17,410 bases of DNA from Treponema sp. UBA4326 (GTDB lineage: Bacteria; Spirochaetota; Spirochaetia; Treponematales; Treponemataceae), in NCBI GenBank assembly GCA_002393835.1, contig DGTW01000048.1, positions 32,000-49,409 of the forward strand, in the 5' to 3' direction. Below are positions 7,130-13,750 of this stretch, piece by piece. The position numbers and the translations under genes were made by a program. The notes under the pieces are model-generated. The model searched no databases. It saw only the letters and a program-made list of their open reading frames with translations, and was not told where the DNA came from. Position 1 is the first letter of the stretch; each line of letters begins with the position of its first letter.

Positions 7130-7154
7130 CCCGCCCTCCTGTCGGGATTTTTTT
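7130..7154 (+). terminator. Weak terminator-like hairpin before the groEL promoter
   Basis: CCCG (7130-7133) and CGGG (7143-7146) can pair around a 9-nt loop, followed by A and eight T (7148-7155 region). The stem is short, so efficiency is doubtful, but the T-run and position just before the groEL promoter suit insulation from upstream transcription. Confidence 0.35.
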
Positions 7155-7165
7155 TGAAAAAAATG

Positions 7166-7194
7166 TTGTCGATTCTCCTTTTTTTTATTATTTT
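7166..7194 (+). promoter_or_regulatory. Candidate groEL promoter
   Basis: TTGTCG (7166-7171), a 17-nt pyrimidine-rich spacer and TATTTT (7189-7194). The leader would be about 65 nt with AAGGAG (7248-7253) eleven nt before the ATG. No CIRCE operator (TTAGCACTC-N9-GAGTGCTAA) is visible, so HrcA control through that site is not supported. Confidence 0.45.
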
Positions 7195-7264
7195 TATTGC
7201 ATAAGAAATTAAATGACGGCTCGGATTTTAAAGAAGTCCAAGCTGATAAGGAGATAAAACAAAA

Positions 7265-8896
7265 ATGGCTAAACAGTTGATTTTCAATGAAGAAGCTCGA
7301 AAAAAGATGCTTTCTGGCGTTGAGCAGATTGCCCGCGCTGTAAAAGTAACTCTCGGACCTTGTGGCCGACTGGTTATGCTGGACAAAAAATTCGGCGCAC
7401 CGACAATCACAAAAGACGGTGTTTCTGTCGCAAAGGAAGTTGAGCTCAAAGATCCTTATGAGAACATGGGCGCACAGCTTGTTCGTGAAGTTGCTTCAAA
7501 GACAAACGATGTCGCAGGTGACGGAACAACAACAGCTACAGTTTTGGCTTACGCAATCGTCCGCGAGGGGCTCAAGAGCGTTTCTGCCGGAATGACTCCA
7601 ATTGAAATCAAGCGGGGTATCGACAAGGCAACAGCGGTTGCAGTTGAGGCAATCAAAAAGAACAGCCGTGCAGTCAAAGGCAGCGAGGACATCACTCATG
7701 TCGCTACAATTTCTGCAAACAACGACCCTGAAATCGGTAAAATCCTTGCTGACGCTATCGAAAAGGTTGGCAAAGACGGCGTAATCACTGTTGAAGAGTC
7801 TAAGAACATGGATACAACCGTAAAGACTGTTGAAGGTATGCAGTTCGACCGCGGATATATCTCATCTTACTTCGTAACAGACCGTGAACGCATGGAAGTA
7901 AACTACAACGATGCTTACGTTTTGATTCACGATAAAAAAATCTCTACAATGAAAGACCTCCTTCCATTGCTTGAAAAGGTCGCCCAGACAGGAAAACCTC
8001 TGGTAATCATCTGCGAGGATATGGACGGCGAGGCTCTGGCAACTCTCGTTCTCAACTCAATCCGTGGAACACTCAAGTGCGTTGCTGTTAAGGCTCCGGG
8101 ATTTGGTGACCGCCGAAAGGAAATGCTCCAGGATATCGCTATTTTGACTGGCGGAACTGTAATTTCTGAGGAATTGGGCCTTAAACTTGAGACAACTGAG
8201 CTCAATCAGCTTGGTCAAGTTAAGAGCGTCAAGATTGACAAAGACAACACAACTCTGGTTGACGGAGCAGGTGCAAAAGACGCAATCGTTGCCCGCGTTG
8301 CAGAAATCAAGGCTCAGGTTGAGAAATCAACTTCTGAGTACGACAAAGAGAAGCTCAAGGAGCGCCTGGCTAAACTCTCTGGCGGTGTAGCAGTAATCAA
8401 CATCGGTGCTATCACAGAGACTGAGATGAAAGAGAAGAAGTTCCGCGTTGAGGATACTCTTGCCGCAACCCGCGCTGCCCTCGAAGAAGGTATCGTATGC
8501 GGTGGTGGAATCGCTTTGATTGAGGCAGCTAAAGCTCTCACAGACGACGCCGCAAAAGATTTGACTGAAGAAGAAAAGGTCGGCTTTAGAATCGTCCGCC
8601 GTGCTCTTGAAGAGCCAATCCGCCAGATTGCCGAGAACGCAGGTGTTGACGGTGCAGTTGTTGCAGAGAAAGCAAAGAACGAGAAGAAAGGCACAGGCTA
8701 CAATGCCCGCACAGGAAAGTGGGTTGACATGATGGACGACGGAATCATCGACCCGGCTAAGGTAACACGAAGCGCATTGCAGAATGCCGCAAGCGTTGCT
8801 GGAATGCTCCTCACGACAGAATGTGCTATCACAGACATCCCGGAACCACCGGCACCAACACCGGCAGCACAGCCTGGAATGGGAATGGATTATTAG
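7265..8896 (+). CDS. groL: Chaperonin GroEL (Hsp60)
   Basis: A 543-residue cytosolic chaperonin that encloses unfolded proteins in a double heptameric ring with GroES, driven by ATP. ATPase residues are intact: D51 in [21 protein letters not shown] with D86, and D397 in [12 protein letters not shown]. The apical substrate-binding segment [17 protein letters not shown] (about 190-206) is standard. Unusual points: the conserved GPKGRN loop near residue 32 reads GPCGRLVM, giving C33; the EEGIVPGGG/AGGG motif reads EEGIVCGGG with C412; and the C-terminus ends [11 protein letters not shown] with only a trace of the usual Gly-Met repeats. groES is not adjacent, as in other treponemes, where the two genes are separate. 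The ribosome site AAGGAG lies 11 nt before ATG. The stop codon is embedded in a 17-bp direct repeat bounding an inserted hairpin element. Confidence 0.97.
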   Translation: MAKQLIFNEEARKKMLSGVEQIARAVKVTLGPCGRLVMLDKKFGAPTITKDGVSVAKEVELKDPYENMGAQLVREVASKTNDVAGDGTTTATVLAYAIVREGLKSVSAGMTPIEIKRGIDKATAVAVEAIKKNSRAVKGSEDITHVATISANNDPEIGKILADAIEKVGKDGVITVEESKNMDTTVKTVEGMQFDRGYISSYFVTDRERMEVNYNDAYVLIHDKKISTMKDLLPLLEKVAQTGKPLVIICEDMDGEALATLVLNSIRGTLKCVAVKAPGFGDRRKEMLQDIAILTGGTVISEELGLKLETTELNQLGQVKSVKIDKDNTTLVDGAGAKDAIVARVAEIKAQVEKSTSEYDKEKLKERLAKLSGGVAVINIGAITETEMKEKKFRVEDTLAATRAALEEGIVCGGGIALIEAAKALTDDAAKDLTEEEKVGFRIVRRALEEPIRQIAENAGVDGAVVAEKAKNEKKGTGYNARTGKWVDMMDDGIIDPAKVTRSALQNAASVAGMLLTTECAITDIPEPPAPTPAAQPGMGMDY

Positions 8897-8981
8897 TAAG
8901 CAAGGCGAGAATTGATGCAACGATAAGTTGCGGCAATTCTCGTTAGCAAGCGTCAGCTTGCGACGAATGGATTATTAGTAA
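8883..8981. repeat. 65-nt hairpin element inserted at the groEL stop, with 17-bp direct repeats
   Basis: GAATGGATTATTAGTAA occurs at 8883-8899 (including the groEL TAG stop) and again at 8965-8981. Between them, 8900-8964 folds into two hairpins: CGAGAATTG and CAATTCTCG enclosing a second stem GCAAC-GATAA-GTTGC, then GCAAGC-GTCA-GCTTGC. The arrangement looks like insertion of a small non-coding mobile repeat with target duplication, or duplication by replication slippage. The stop codon and the groEL C-terminus are unaffected because the duplicated target restores them. Confidence 0.8.
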
Positions 8982-8984
8982 ATT

Positions 8985-9078
8985 CCTCACAGAGCTTTGG
9001 AGTACACAGAGAGAATAATGAAAGGGAAAGACTTTCGTAATTCTGAAAGCTCTCTGTGGTCCCTGTCCCTCTGTGAGG
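8985..9078. repeat. CCTCACAGAG palindromic intergenic repeat
   Basis: CCTCACAGAG (8985-8994) and CTCTGTGAGG (9069-9078) are perfect 10-bp inverted ends. Inside, CACAGAGAG and CTCTCTGTG form a second pair. The frame across it reads EYTERIMKG...SSLWSLSLCEEF, the hallmark of a palindromic repeat seen between genes in many bacteria that is often miscalled as a short protein. I treat it as non-coding. It starts 4 nt after the direct repeat that ends the element at the groEL stop. Confidence 0.7.
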
Positions 9079-9105
9079 AGTTTTATAATCAGCTAGATAT
9101 TCAAG

Positions 9106-9134
9106 GCTCGCTCCTTTTGGGGCGGGCTTTTTTT
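9106..9134 (+). terminator. Rho-independent terminator downstream of groEL
   Basis: GCTCGCTCC-TTTT-GGGGCGGGC makes a 9-bp stem with two G-U pairs in the RNA, followed by seven T (9128-9134). It lies 210 nt after the groEL stop, beyond the two inserted repeats, and 57 nt before the antitoxin gene. Confidence 0.85.
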
Positions 9135-9190
9135 GTGTTTATGTGGCAGAATATAAAAAAGCATTGTATAATGTGTTTTGAGGTAGAACT

Positions 9191-9421
9191 ATGTCAGATG
9201 CGATGATTGCAAATTTTACACAGCAAGCACAATTTCTCTCTTACGATGATACTCTCGCCGTGATTTCGATTCTGCTTGAAAAATTGAAAAGACATGAGCA
9301 TAAAACAGAAGAGAAAGTCAGGCCTGATTTTTTAGAAAATATTTTTGCCATAGCGGATAAAGAACCGGATATTCACAAATCGGAAGGAAAATGGTCACGG
9401 GATGAATTATACAGATACTAA
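9191..9421 (+). CDS. Antitoxin partner of the PIN toxin
   Basis: A 76-residue protein whose end overlaps the PIN-domain gene by 20 nt, the usual type II toxin-antitoxin arrangement with the antitoxin first. The C-terminus GKWSRDELYRY matches the W-x-RDELY tail found on many antitoxins that plug PIN active sites. The N-terminal part (FLSYDDTLAVISILLEKL) is predicted helical and might dimerise or bind DNA, but no clear ribbon-helix-helix or AbrB motif is seen. A TATAAT at 9167-9172 lies 18 nt before the ATG with only a weak -35 (TGGCAG, 9144-9149), and GAGGT at 9180-9184 serves as ribosome site. Role as neutralising and autoregulatory partner is inferred from context and tail motif. Confidence 0.8.
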   Translation: MSDAMIANFTQQAQFLSYDDTLAVISILLEKLKRHEHKTEEKVRPDFLENIFAIADKEPDIHKSEGKWSRDELYRY

Positions 9422-9821
9422 AGTTTTTCTTGATACGAATATTCTCGCCTATATTTTTGACTCTCGTGACATTGCGAAAAAGGCTAAGGCAAAAGAGCTT
9501 TTTTCACAACTTGTGATTGAAAATAACTGTATGATTTCCACGCAAGTTTTACAAGAACTCTTTAATGTAGTGACAAAGAAACTGAAATATTCAAAAGAAG
9601 ATGCTCAGAAAATCATCATGAGCCTAATGAATCTGGTTATTCATCAGGTTTCGACGCTAGATATTCAAGTAGCGATGAAAATAAGTTCCGAGTCGCAATT
9701 CACTATTTATGATTCCCTGATTATCGCAGCCGCAAAGGCAGAAAGTTGCAAAATTGTATATTCTGAAGATTTGAATGCCGGACAAGTTGTTGAAGGCGTG
9801 AAGATTGTAAATCCGTTCTAA
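9402..9821 (+). CDS. PIN-domain toxin (VapC-like ribonuclease)
   Basis: A 139-residue PIN-domain protein, predicted metal-dependent ribonuclease that cuts specific RNAs (tRNA or rRNA in characterised VapC relatives) when freed from its antitoxin. The four acidic residues of the active site are visible: D11 in FLDTNIL, E52 in QVLQELFNVV, D104 in TIYDSLIIAAA and D123 in YSEDLNAGQ. All are present, so the enzyme should be active. Full family length, no truncation. The ATG lies inside the antitoxin gene (20-nt overlap), implying coupled translation. AT-rich base use and position next to the groEL-terminal repeats fit a horizontally acquired module. RNA target cannot be predicted. Confidence 0.9.
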   Translation: MNYTDTKVFLDTNILAYIFDSRDIAKKAKAKELFSQLVIENNCMISTQVLQELFNVVTKKLKYSKEDAQKIIMSLMNLVIHQVSTLDIQVAMKISSESQFTIYDSLIIAAAKAESCKIVYSEDLNAGQVVEGVKIVNPF

Positions 9822-9857
9822 CCAACAAAATTTTCAGGGTTCGCTCTTTTGGGGCGG

Positions 9858-9892
9858 CGGGCACACTTGTTCTTGTGCCCGTTTGCTTTTTT
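9858..9892 (+). terminator. Terminator between convergent PIN and ankyrin-like genes
   Basis: CGGGCACA-CTTGTTCT-TGTGCCCG is a perfect 8-bp stem followed by TTTGCTTTTTT. It is oriented for the plus-strand PIN operon and ends 13 nt before the stop of the minus-strand gene. Confidence 0.75.
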
Positions 9893-9904
9893 GTGTTCTT
9901 TGGG

Positions 9905-12900
9905 CTATTTGAAGATTTCTTTTGGAATAGAGGAATCTGCGATATAGCCATTCTTACGCCACTTTTCTATATAGTCGAATGTGGTCTTTCCTTGATTTTC
10001 TTTTATGTCAAATCGTGCACCCGCTTTCCAGAACAAAAGCATTATGTCGTGGCAAGTTGAATTCCACCAATTGCTGTAGATTTTGTTTTTCTCGTTTGCC
10101 TGCTGTTCCTCAACTTTTGGAGGCAATTTTTTACACATTTTTGCAAAGAAAAAGTCCAAATCTGTTGATGTTACAATTGTTGGATTTCCTTTTGAATCTG
10201 TTCCTGGAGCTGAAACAATACGATTTATAGTTGGCTTGATTCTCTTTAAACTGTTTGGGTGAGAAAGAATAAGTTTCAGCATCGACCAGTTATAGTTTTC
10301 AATACAGCGGGCAAGCAAGGTAAGATTTGGTTGATTAAAAAACATTCTGCTCCATTCCGTATTGACAGATTCAACTTCAACCTTGTCTGTATCAAGAAGG
10401 AGTCTCGCAATATCGATAACATCATCAAAGCTACTTTTATCGATTGGATTGTTTTGGTCTACTTGGTCAGCAAGATAGTACATCGTATCAACAGAAATCG
10501 GCTTTGTCTTAGACGCAAGGTATTTGATGATTTCAAACAATTCTTTCTGCTGCTTGTAAAGAATATTCCCTTCTCTTTTAATTGGCATTACGCCACAGCC
10601 CACTTCCAAATCCGTAAGCGATGATATGAGTTTTTTATAATCTGATTCATTGTTGAATTCCTTGTCATCGGGCAAAACACCATAGTTTACATTTTTTCGG
10701 TTCGGAATTTCCCTTCGTTCAAGAGGTTCTACAGTTTTTTTATGACCAATACACTCTGCCATCTGCATGAAATAATCGTATTTACGAATGGCATATTGTA
10801 ATGGAGTGACAAATTCTTCACTTATGTACAAGTTCGCGAGATTGCTTTTTTCAGAAGGCAAATGCTCAACAATCATACGCACCAATTCCGAGTCGTAGCA
10901 ATCAATCGCAAGCTGCAACGCACTCACGCATTGGCGTACCTCAAGTTTTATCGCTTCATCCATAATATGTTTATTAGCTTTTTTGATGAGCGGAACAATG
11001 ACATGTTTTTTCAGCAAGGATGCGCGATTTTGCAAAACTGTATATTCGGCATCAAAATCATTTTCTGAATGTTTTAGCTGGTAGTAATGTTCAATAAACG
11101 ATGTTCTCGTCTCTTCAAAAAACTCGCCAGATGCAGTAGACGCTTCTTCGGAGTAAAAGCCTGCATTCGGGCATTTTTCTGCGATTTTCCGATGACAGTT
11201 TTGAGATTCCAAAAATTTTGACAAAATTTCATCTCGCTTTTGTCTGTATTCCGCACTGAAACCGTAAACGCAATTTTTGTATTCATTGAGTGCGCGGATA
11301 AGCGGCGTTGCTCCATTCTCATCATTTGCGAATATATATTTTTCATCTGACAGCCGGATAAAGTTATCTATTCGGGTAAAATCGTCAACAGATTCCGCTT
11401 TCATGATTGCGATAGAAAGATTCGAGTACATTCTCCGCCCAAGTTTTTGGCGAGTACGATTGTTTTCCTTTGAAAGCAGACTGTCGTTTTTCTTTTCATC
11501 ATTAAATTCTGCAACAAGTTTTGAAAGCACAAGTTCTTGTTCGAAAACTTCTTCTTCGTAGCGATTAAGAGCCTTTTCTTGATAGGTAAATTTCATTGCA
11601 GGGAAGTTATTCCAAAAATTCTTTTCAGCGTAGTACGCTATCAAATATGTTTTTTTTGAGTCTTCGTCAAAAATTCCGACAGCATATCCGAATTCCCAAT
11701 ATGTTTTTCCAGTTTTTAAGATAGAAGCTTCGTCCGTATCGTCTTGCGTATTCTCTATAATATCTTTGACAGGCTTCTTGTTGAAATAAACATCGGCTGC
11801 AATAGCGTCAGACAGAAATTCACGGAGATTTGGTCCTGCAAAGTATTTGTATTGGTTGAATGTGTCGCGGAACAGCTCAACTGCATCTTTAATCTTCTTT
11901 TTATCCTCTTGGCTGTCATCAAATGCAAGGGAAAAAATTATACTTCGTGCCTTCCACCAGTTTTTAAAGAACATTGCGACTACATCGTCTCCCAATGAAT
12001 CAAACGCTTGCAAAAATCCTTTCGTCTTTGATTTTGAGAGGCGGATATACGAGTTTACAAAGTAAAACTGAGAATCATTTATAAGTTTTACCCTTCTCTC
12101 TGTTTTATCCTGAATATCACGGTTCGCTTTAAGAAAGTTTATATCATCTTCGGAAATGGCAGTTTTATCACCAGCCATGTATCTTAAGAATTCTTTATCT
12201 CCATAAGCAAGTTTGTACTGCCAGCCGAATTTGCGGGATTTTAGAAGCATGCAACGGAAAAGTATTTCAGGATTGCTCAGCATGACGCCGCTTGGAATAT
12301 CCGTTTCTAGAGCTTTATTTTTTGTTTCCAATACAAAATTGTAACAAAGAATCCTAATGTTTTCTGCAGTATCCTTGAAAAGCTTTTCCGTTTCGTTTTC
12401 TGAAAGTCCAAAAACATTCTGCAAGGCATTTTTTGTGCCAAGAAAAATATAATGGCGCACAATTTTTATGGAAGTTTCCTTCTTTTTTGACTCAGATTCC
12501 TGAGAAGTCCAAATATTCTTTAAAAGTTCCTCTATTTTCGACCACTTTGATTTTTCAGTTATTGCAACACTATCGAACTTGTTCATTCGCGCAGAAAGAA
12601 TTTTCGTATAAGACTCTGATATGATTTCCTTCAGAATCTTTTCGGCTTCATCTAGCTTTGTATCACTTTCCATATTTGCAAAATGCCTTGCAATGTAAAA
12701 ATTTACTAAAACTTGAATATCCTCTTTTTTTGGGTGGCAAAAAACATTGTCCATAAGAGAATTGGAAATCTTCTGCTGCAAGGCAAACGGAAACTTCAGC
12801 ATAGCGATAGACTCTTCTGAATAAGAGTTGTAATCACCGAAAACTTTGTCCATGAATTTGTAAAGACCTTTGCTGATTTCAGACTTGCCATCGTAAACAT

Positions 12901-13072
12901 TATATTTTCCAAATTCATTTTTTGGCTCAGCCTTTGTATAATCATTCCTTGTTTTTGTTTCAAAACCCTTGTCTTCCCACCAGCTTCCAAGCAAATGAAA
13001 TGCAAAATCTGCAACTTCTGGCAAAGTCGGATTTTCATAAATCTTTAACTCATCATTCAATTTTTCGCTCAT
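9905..13072 (-). CDS. Large protein with degenerate ankyrin-like repeats, function unknown
   Basis: A 1055-residue protein without signal peptide or membrane segment, so probably cytosolic. I place the start at the ATG ending at 13072, not the TTG twelve nt upstream, because GGAG (13079-13082) lies 6 nt before this ATG. The N-terminal 550 residues are rich in Lys, Glu and Phe, apparently helical, and match nothing I recognise. Ankyrin-like pieces occur in the C-terminal half: NDENGATPLIRALNEY (about 580-600), VSALQLAIDCYDSELVRMIVEHL (712-735), TPLQYAIRKYD (about 750), LTLLARCIENYNWSMLKLILSHP (912-940) and a final DIMLLFWKAGARFDIKENQGKTTFDYI (1005-1035). This points to protein-protein binding, with no catalytic motif seen. 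It is a single-gene unit with a strong promoter overlapped by a palindrome, is AT-rich and lies among toxin-type genes. A defence or effector role is possible but unproven. Confidence 0.8.
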   Translation of the reverse strand: MSEKLNDELKIYENPTLPEVADFAFHLLGSWWEDKGFETKTRNDYTKAEPKNEFGKYNVYDGKSEISKGLYKFMDKVFGDYNSYSEESIAMLKFPFALQQKISNSLMDNVFCHPKKEDIQVLVNFYIARHFANMESDTKLDEAEKILKEIISESYTKILSARMNKFDSVAITEKSKWSKIEELLKNIWTSQESESKKKETSIKIVRHYIFLGTKNALQNVFGLSENETEKLFKDTAENIRILCYNFVLETKNKALETDIPSGVMLSNPEILFRCMLLKSRKFGWQYKLAYGDKEFLRYMAGDKTAISEDDINFLKANRDIQDKTERRVKLINDSQFYFVNSYIRLSKSKTKGFLQAFDSLGDDVVAMFFKNWWKARSIIFSLAFDDSQEDKKKIKDAVELFRDTFNQYKYFAGPNLREFLSDAIAADVYFNKKPVKDIIENTQDDTDEASILKTGKTYWEFGYAVGIFDEDSKKTYLIAYYAEKNFWNNFPAMKFTYQEKALNRYEEEVFEQELVLSKLVAEFNDEKKNDSLLSKENNRTRQKLGRRMYSNLSIAIMKAESVDDFTRIDNFIRLSDEKYIFANDENGATPLIRALNEYKNCVYGFSAEYRQKRDEILSKFLESQNCHRKIAEKCPNAGFYSEEASTASGEFFEETRTSFIEHYYQLKHSENDFDAEYTVLQNRASLLKKHVIVPLIKKANKHIMDEAIKLEVRQCVSALQLAIDCYDSELVRMIVEHLPSEKSNLANLYISEEFVTPLQYAIRKYDYFMQMAECIGHKKTVEPLERREIPNRKNVNYGVLPDDKEFNNESDYKKLISSLTDLEVGCGVMPIKREGNILYKQQKELFEIIKYLASKTKPISVDTMYYLADQVDQNNPIDKSSFDDVIDIARLLLDTDKVEVESVNTEWSRMFFNQPNLTLLARCIENYNWSMLKLILSHPNSLKRIKPTINRIVSAPGTDSKGNPTIVTSTDLDFFFAKMCKKLPPKVEEQQANEKNKIYSNWWNSTCHDIMLLFWKAGARFDIKENQGKTTFDYIEKWRKNGYIADSSIPKEIFK

Positions 13073-13086
13073 CTGATACTCCAAAA

Positions 13087-13131
13087 ATGATTCTCGAAGA
13101 GAATCATAACAAACTCGCTCTTATTCTGCAA
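13087..13131 (-). promoter_or_regulatory. Promoter and overlapping palindrome of the ankyrin-like gene
   Basis: Read on the minus strand: TTGCAG (13131-13126), 17-nt spacer, TATGAT (13108-13103). A perfect palindrome ATGATTCTC-GAA-GAGAATCAT (13087-13107) covers most of the -10 box and the expected start site. It could be an operator for a repressor or a 5' hairpin on the transcript. Confidence 0.7.
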
Positions 13132-13248
13132 ATTTTTTATTCAGCGAAAAAATGTCAGAAAAATCAGATATGAAATTTTAACAAAGAAGCATATTTTTTA
13201 TCAGATTTCAACAAATCGCAAATCACAATTTTTCAAGGAGGGCACAAG

Positions 13249-13398
13249 ATGCCAAACAACACCAAACCAATCACACCCGCGAACAACGCGGCCAACATGC
13301 AGAACGCCAACAAGGGAACAGCCGGCACGAACCGCCAGTACGACCAGAACCAAGGCAACCGCGGCAAGCAACTGAATCCTAATCATAAAGGAAAATGA
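13249..13398 (+). CDS. 49-residue Asn/Gln-rich hydrophilic protein
   Basis: A 49-codon gene preceded by AAGGAGGG (13235-13242), six nt before the ATG, one of the strongest ribosome sites in the window. The product is about a quarter Asn (12 of 49) plus five Gln, five Gly and several Lys/Arg, with almost no hydrophobic residues; its second half contains NRQYDQNQGNRGKQLNPN. It has no signal peptide and should be largely disordered, resembling hydrophilin-type stress proteins by composition only. Ten of twelve Asn codons are AAC, and CGC and GGC are preferred, unlike the AT-rich neighbours, which suggests high expression or different origin. It is divergent from the ankyrin-like gene. I recognise no named family. 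Confidence 0.65.
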   Translation: MPNNTKPITPANNAANMQNANKGTAGTNRQYDQNQGNRGKQLNPNHKGK

Positions 13399-13402
13399 CA
13401 AG

Positions 13403-13439
13403 CCGCAAAATTGGAGAGAATTTATCAAATTCCTTGCGG
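13403..13439 (+). terminator. Stem-loop after the Asn-rich gene
   Basis: CCGCAA (13403-13408) pairs with TTGCGG (13434-13439), and an inner GAATTT-ATC-AAATTC forms a second stem. It begins 5 nt after the stop codon. There is no strong T-run, so it may act as a weak terminator or mRNA 3' stabiliser. Confidence 0.4.
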
Positions 13440-13493
13440 TAAAATGTCAATTTTTCTTAAGAAATCGCACTAATTATACAAGAGGAGAAAATT

Positions 13494-13735
13494 ATGTTAC
13501 AAAAAGATTTTAGGGATGAACTCAAACGGATTTTCACAGACTACAAAAGGATTACGCCGCAGATTGAATCGGGTTTACAGAGACTCGGAATTTTAATCGG
13601 GCGGAAAAAAATCATGTAATTCTGTTTGTCTCAAATGAGAGGGGAAGACATTCTGTTTCAATCAGCGCGACAGGCAGCGATAAAAGGGAAGGCCTGAACA
13701 TCGTCTCAAAAATCGTCCGCCTAAAGTTCTGCTGA
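13494..13735 (+). pseudogene. Frameshifted HicA-like small gene
   Basis: Translation from ATG 13494 (AGAGGAGA ribosome site at 13481-13488) gives 41 residues ending in ILIGRKKIM and stops at 13617. The other frame continues directly with NHVILFVSNERGRHSVS, ISATGSDKREGLNIVSKIV and RLKFC to a TGA at 13733-13735. The switch falls on seven A (13605-13611); one extra A would join both parts into an 80-residue protein. The restored product (ESGLQRLGILIGRKKNHVILF... then SATGSDKREGLN) resembles the small HicA-like, double-strand-RNA-binding-like fold in which a His after a basic stretch is followed by a strand and a GSDK/PSDxRxGxN turn. This family assignment is tentative. It could be a true null allele, a phase-variable or slippage-expressed gene, or a sequencing error. 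No HicB-like partner is adjacent. Confidence 0.65.
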
Positions 13736-13750
13736 TTCGGAGTTCCCGGT

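Noticed and set aside
8327..8920. 197-codon minus-strand open frame
   Set aside because: It lies antiparallel inside groEL, with Cys- and Ser-rich nonsense composition and no ribosome site; it is a mirror of groEL codon use.
8997..9206. 69-codon frame starting MEYTERIMKG
   Set aside because: It spans the CCTCACAGAG palindrome and the groEL terminator; this is a known type of repeat-derived false gene.
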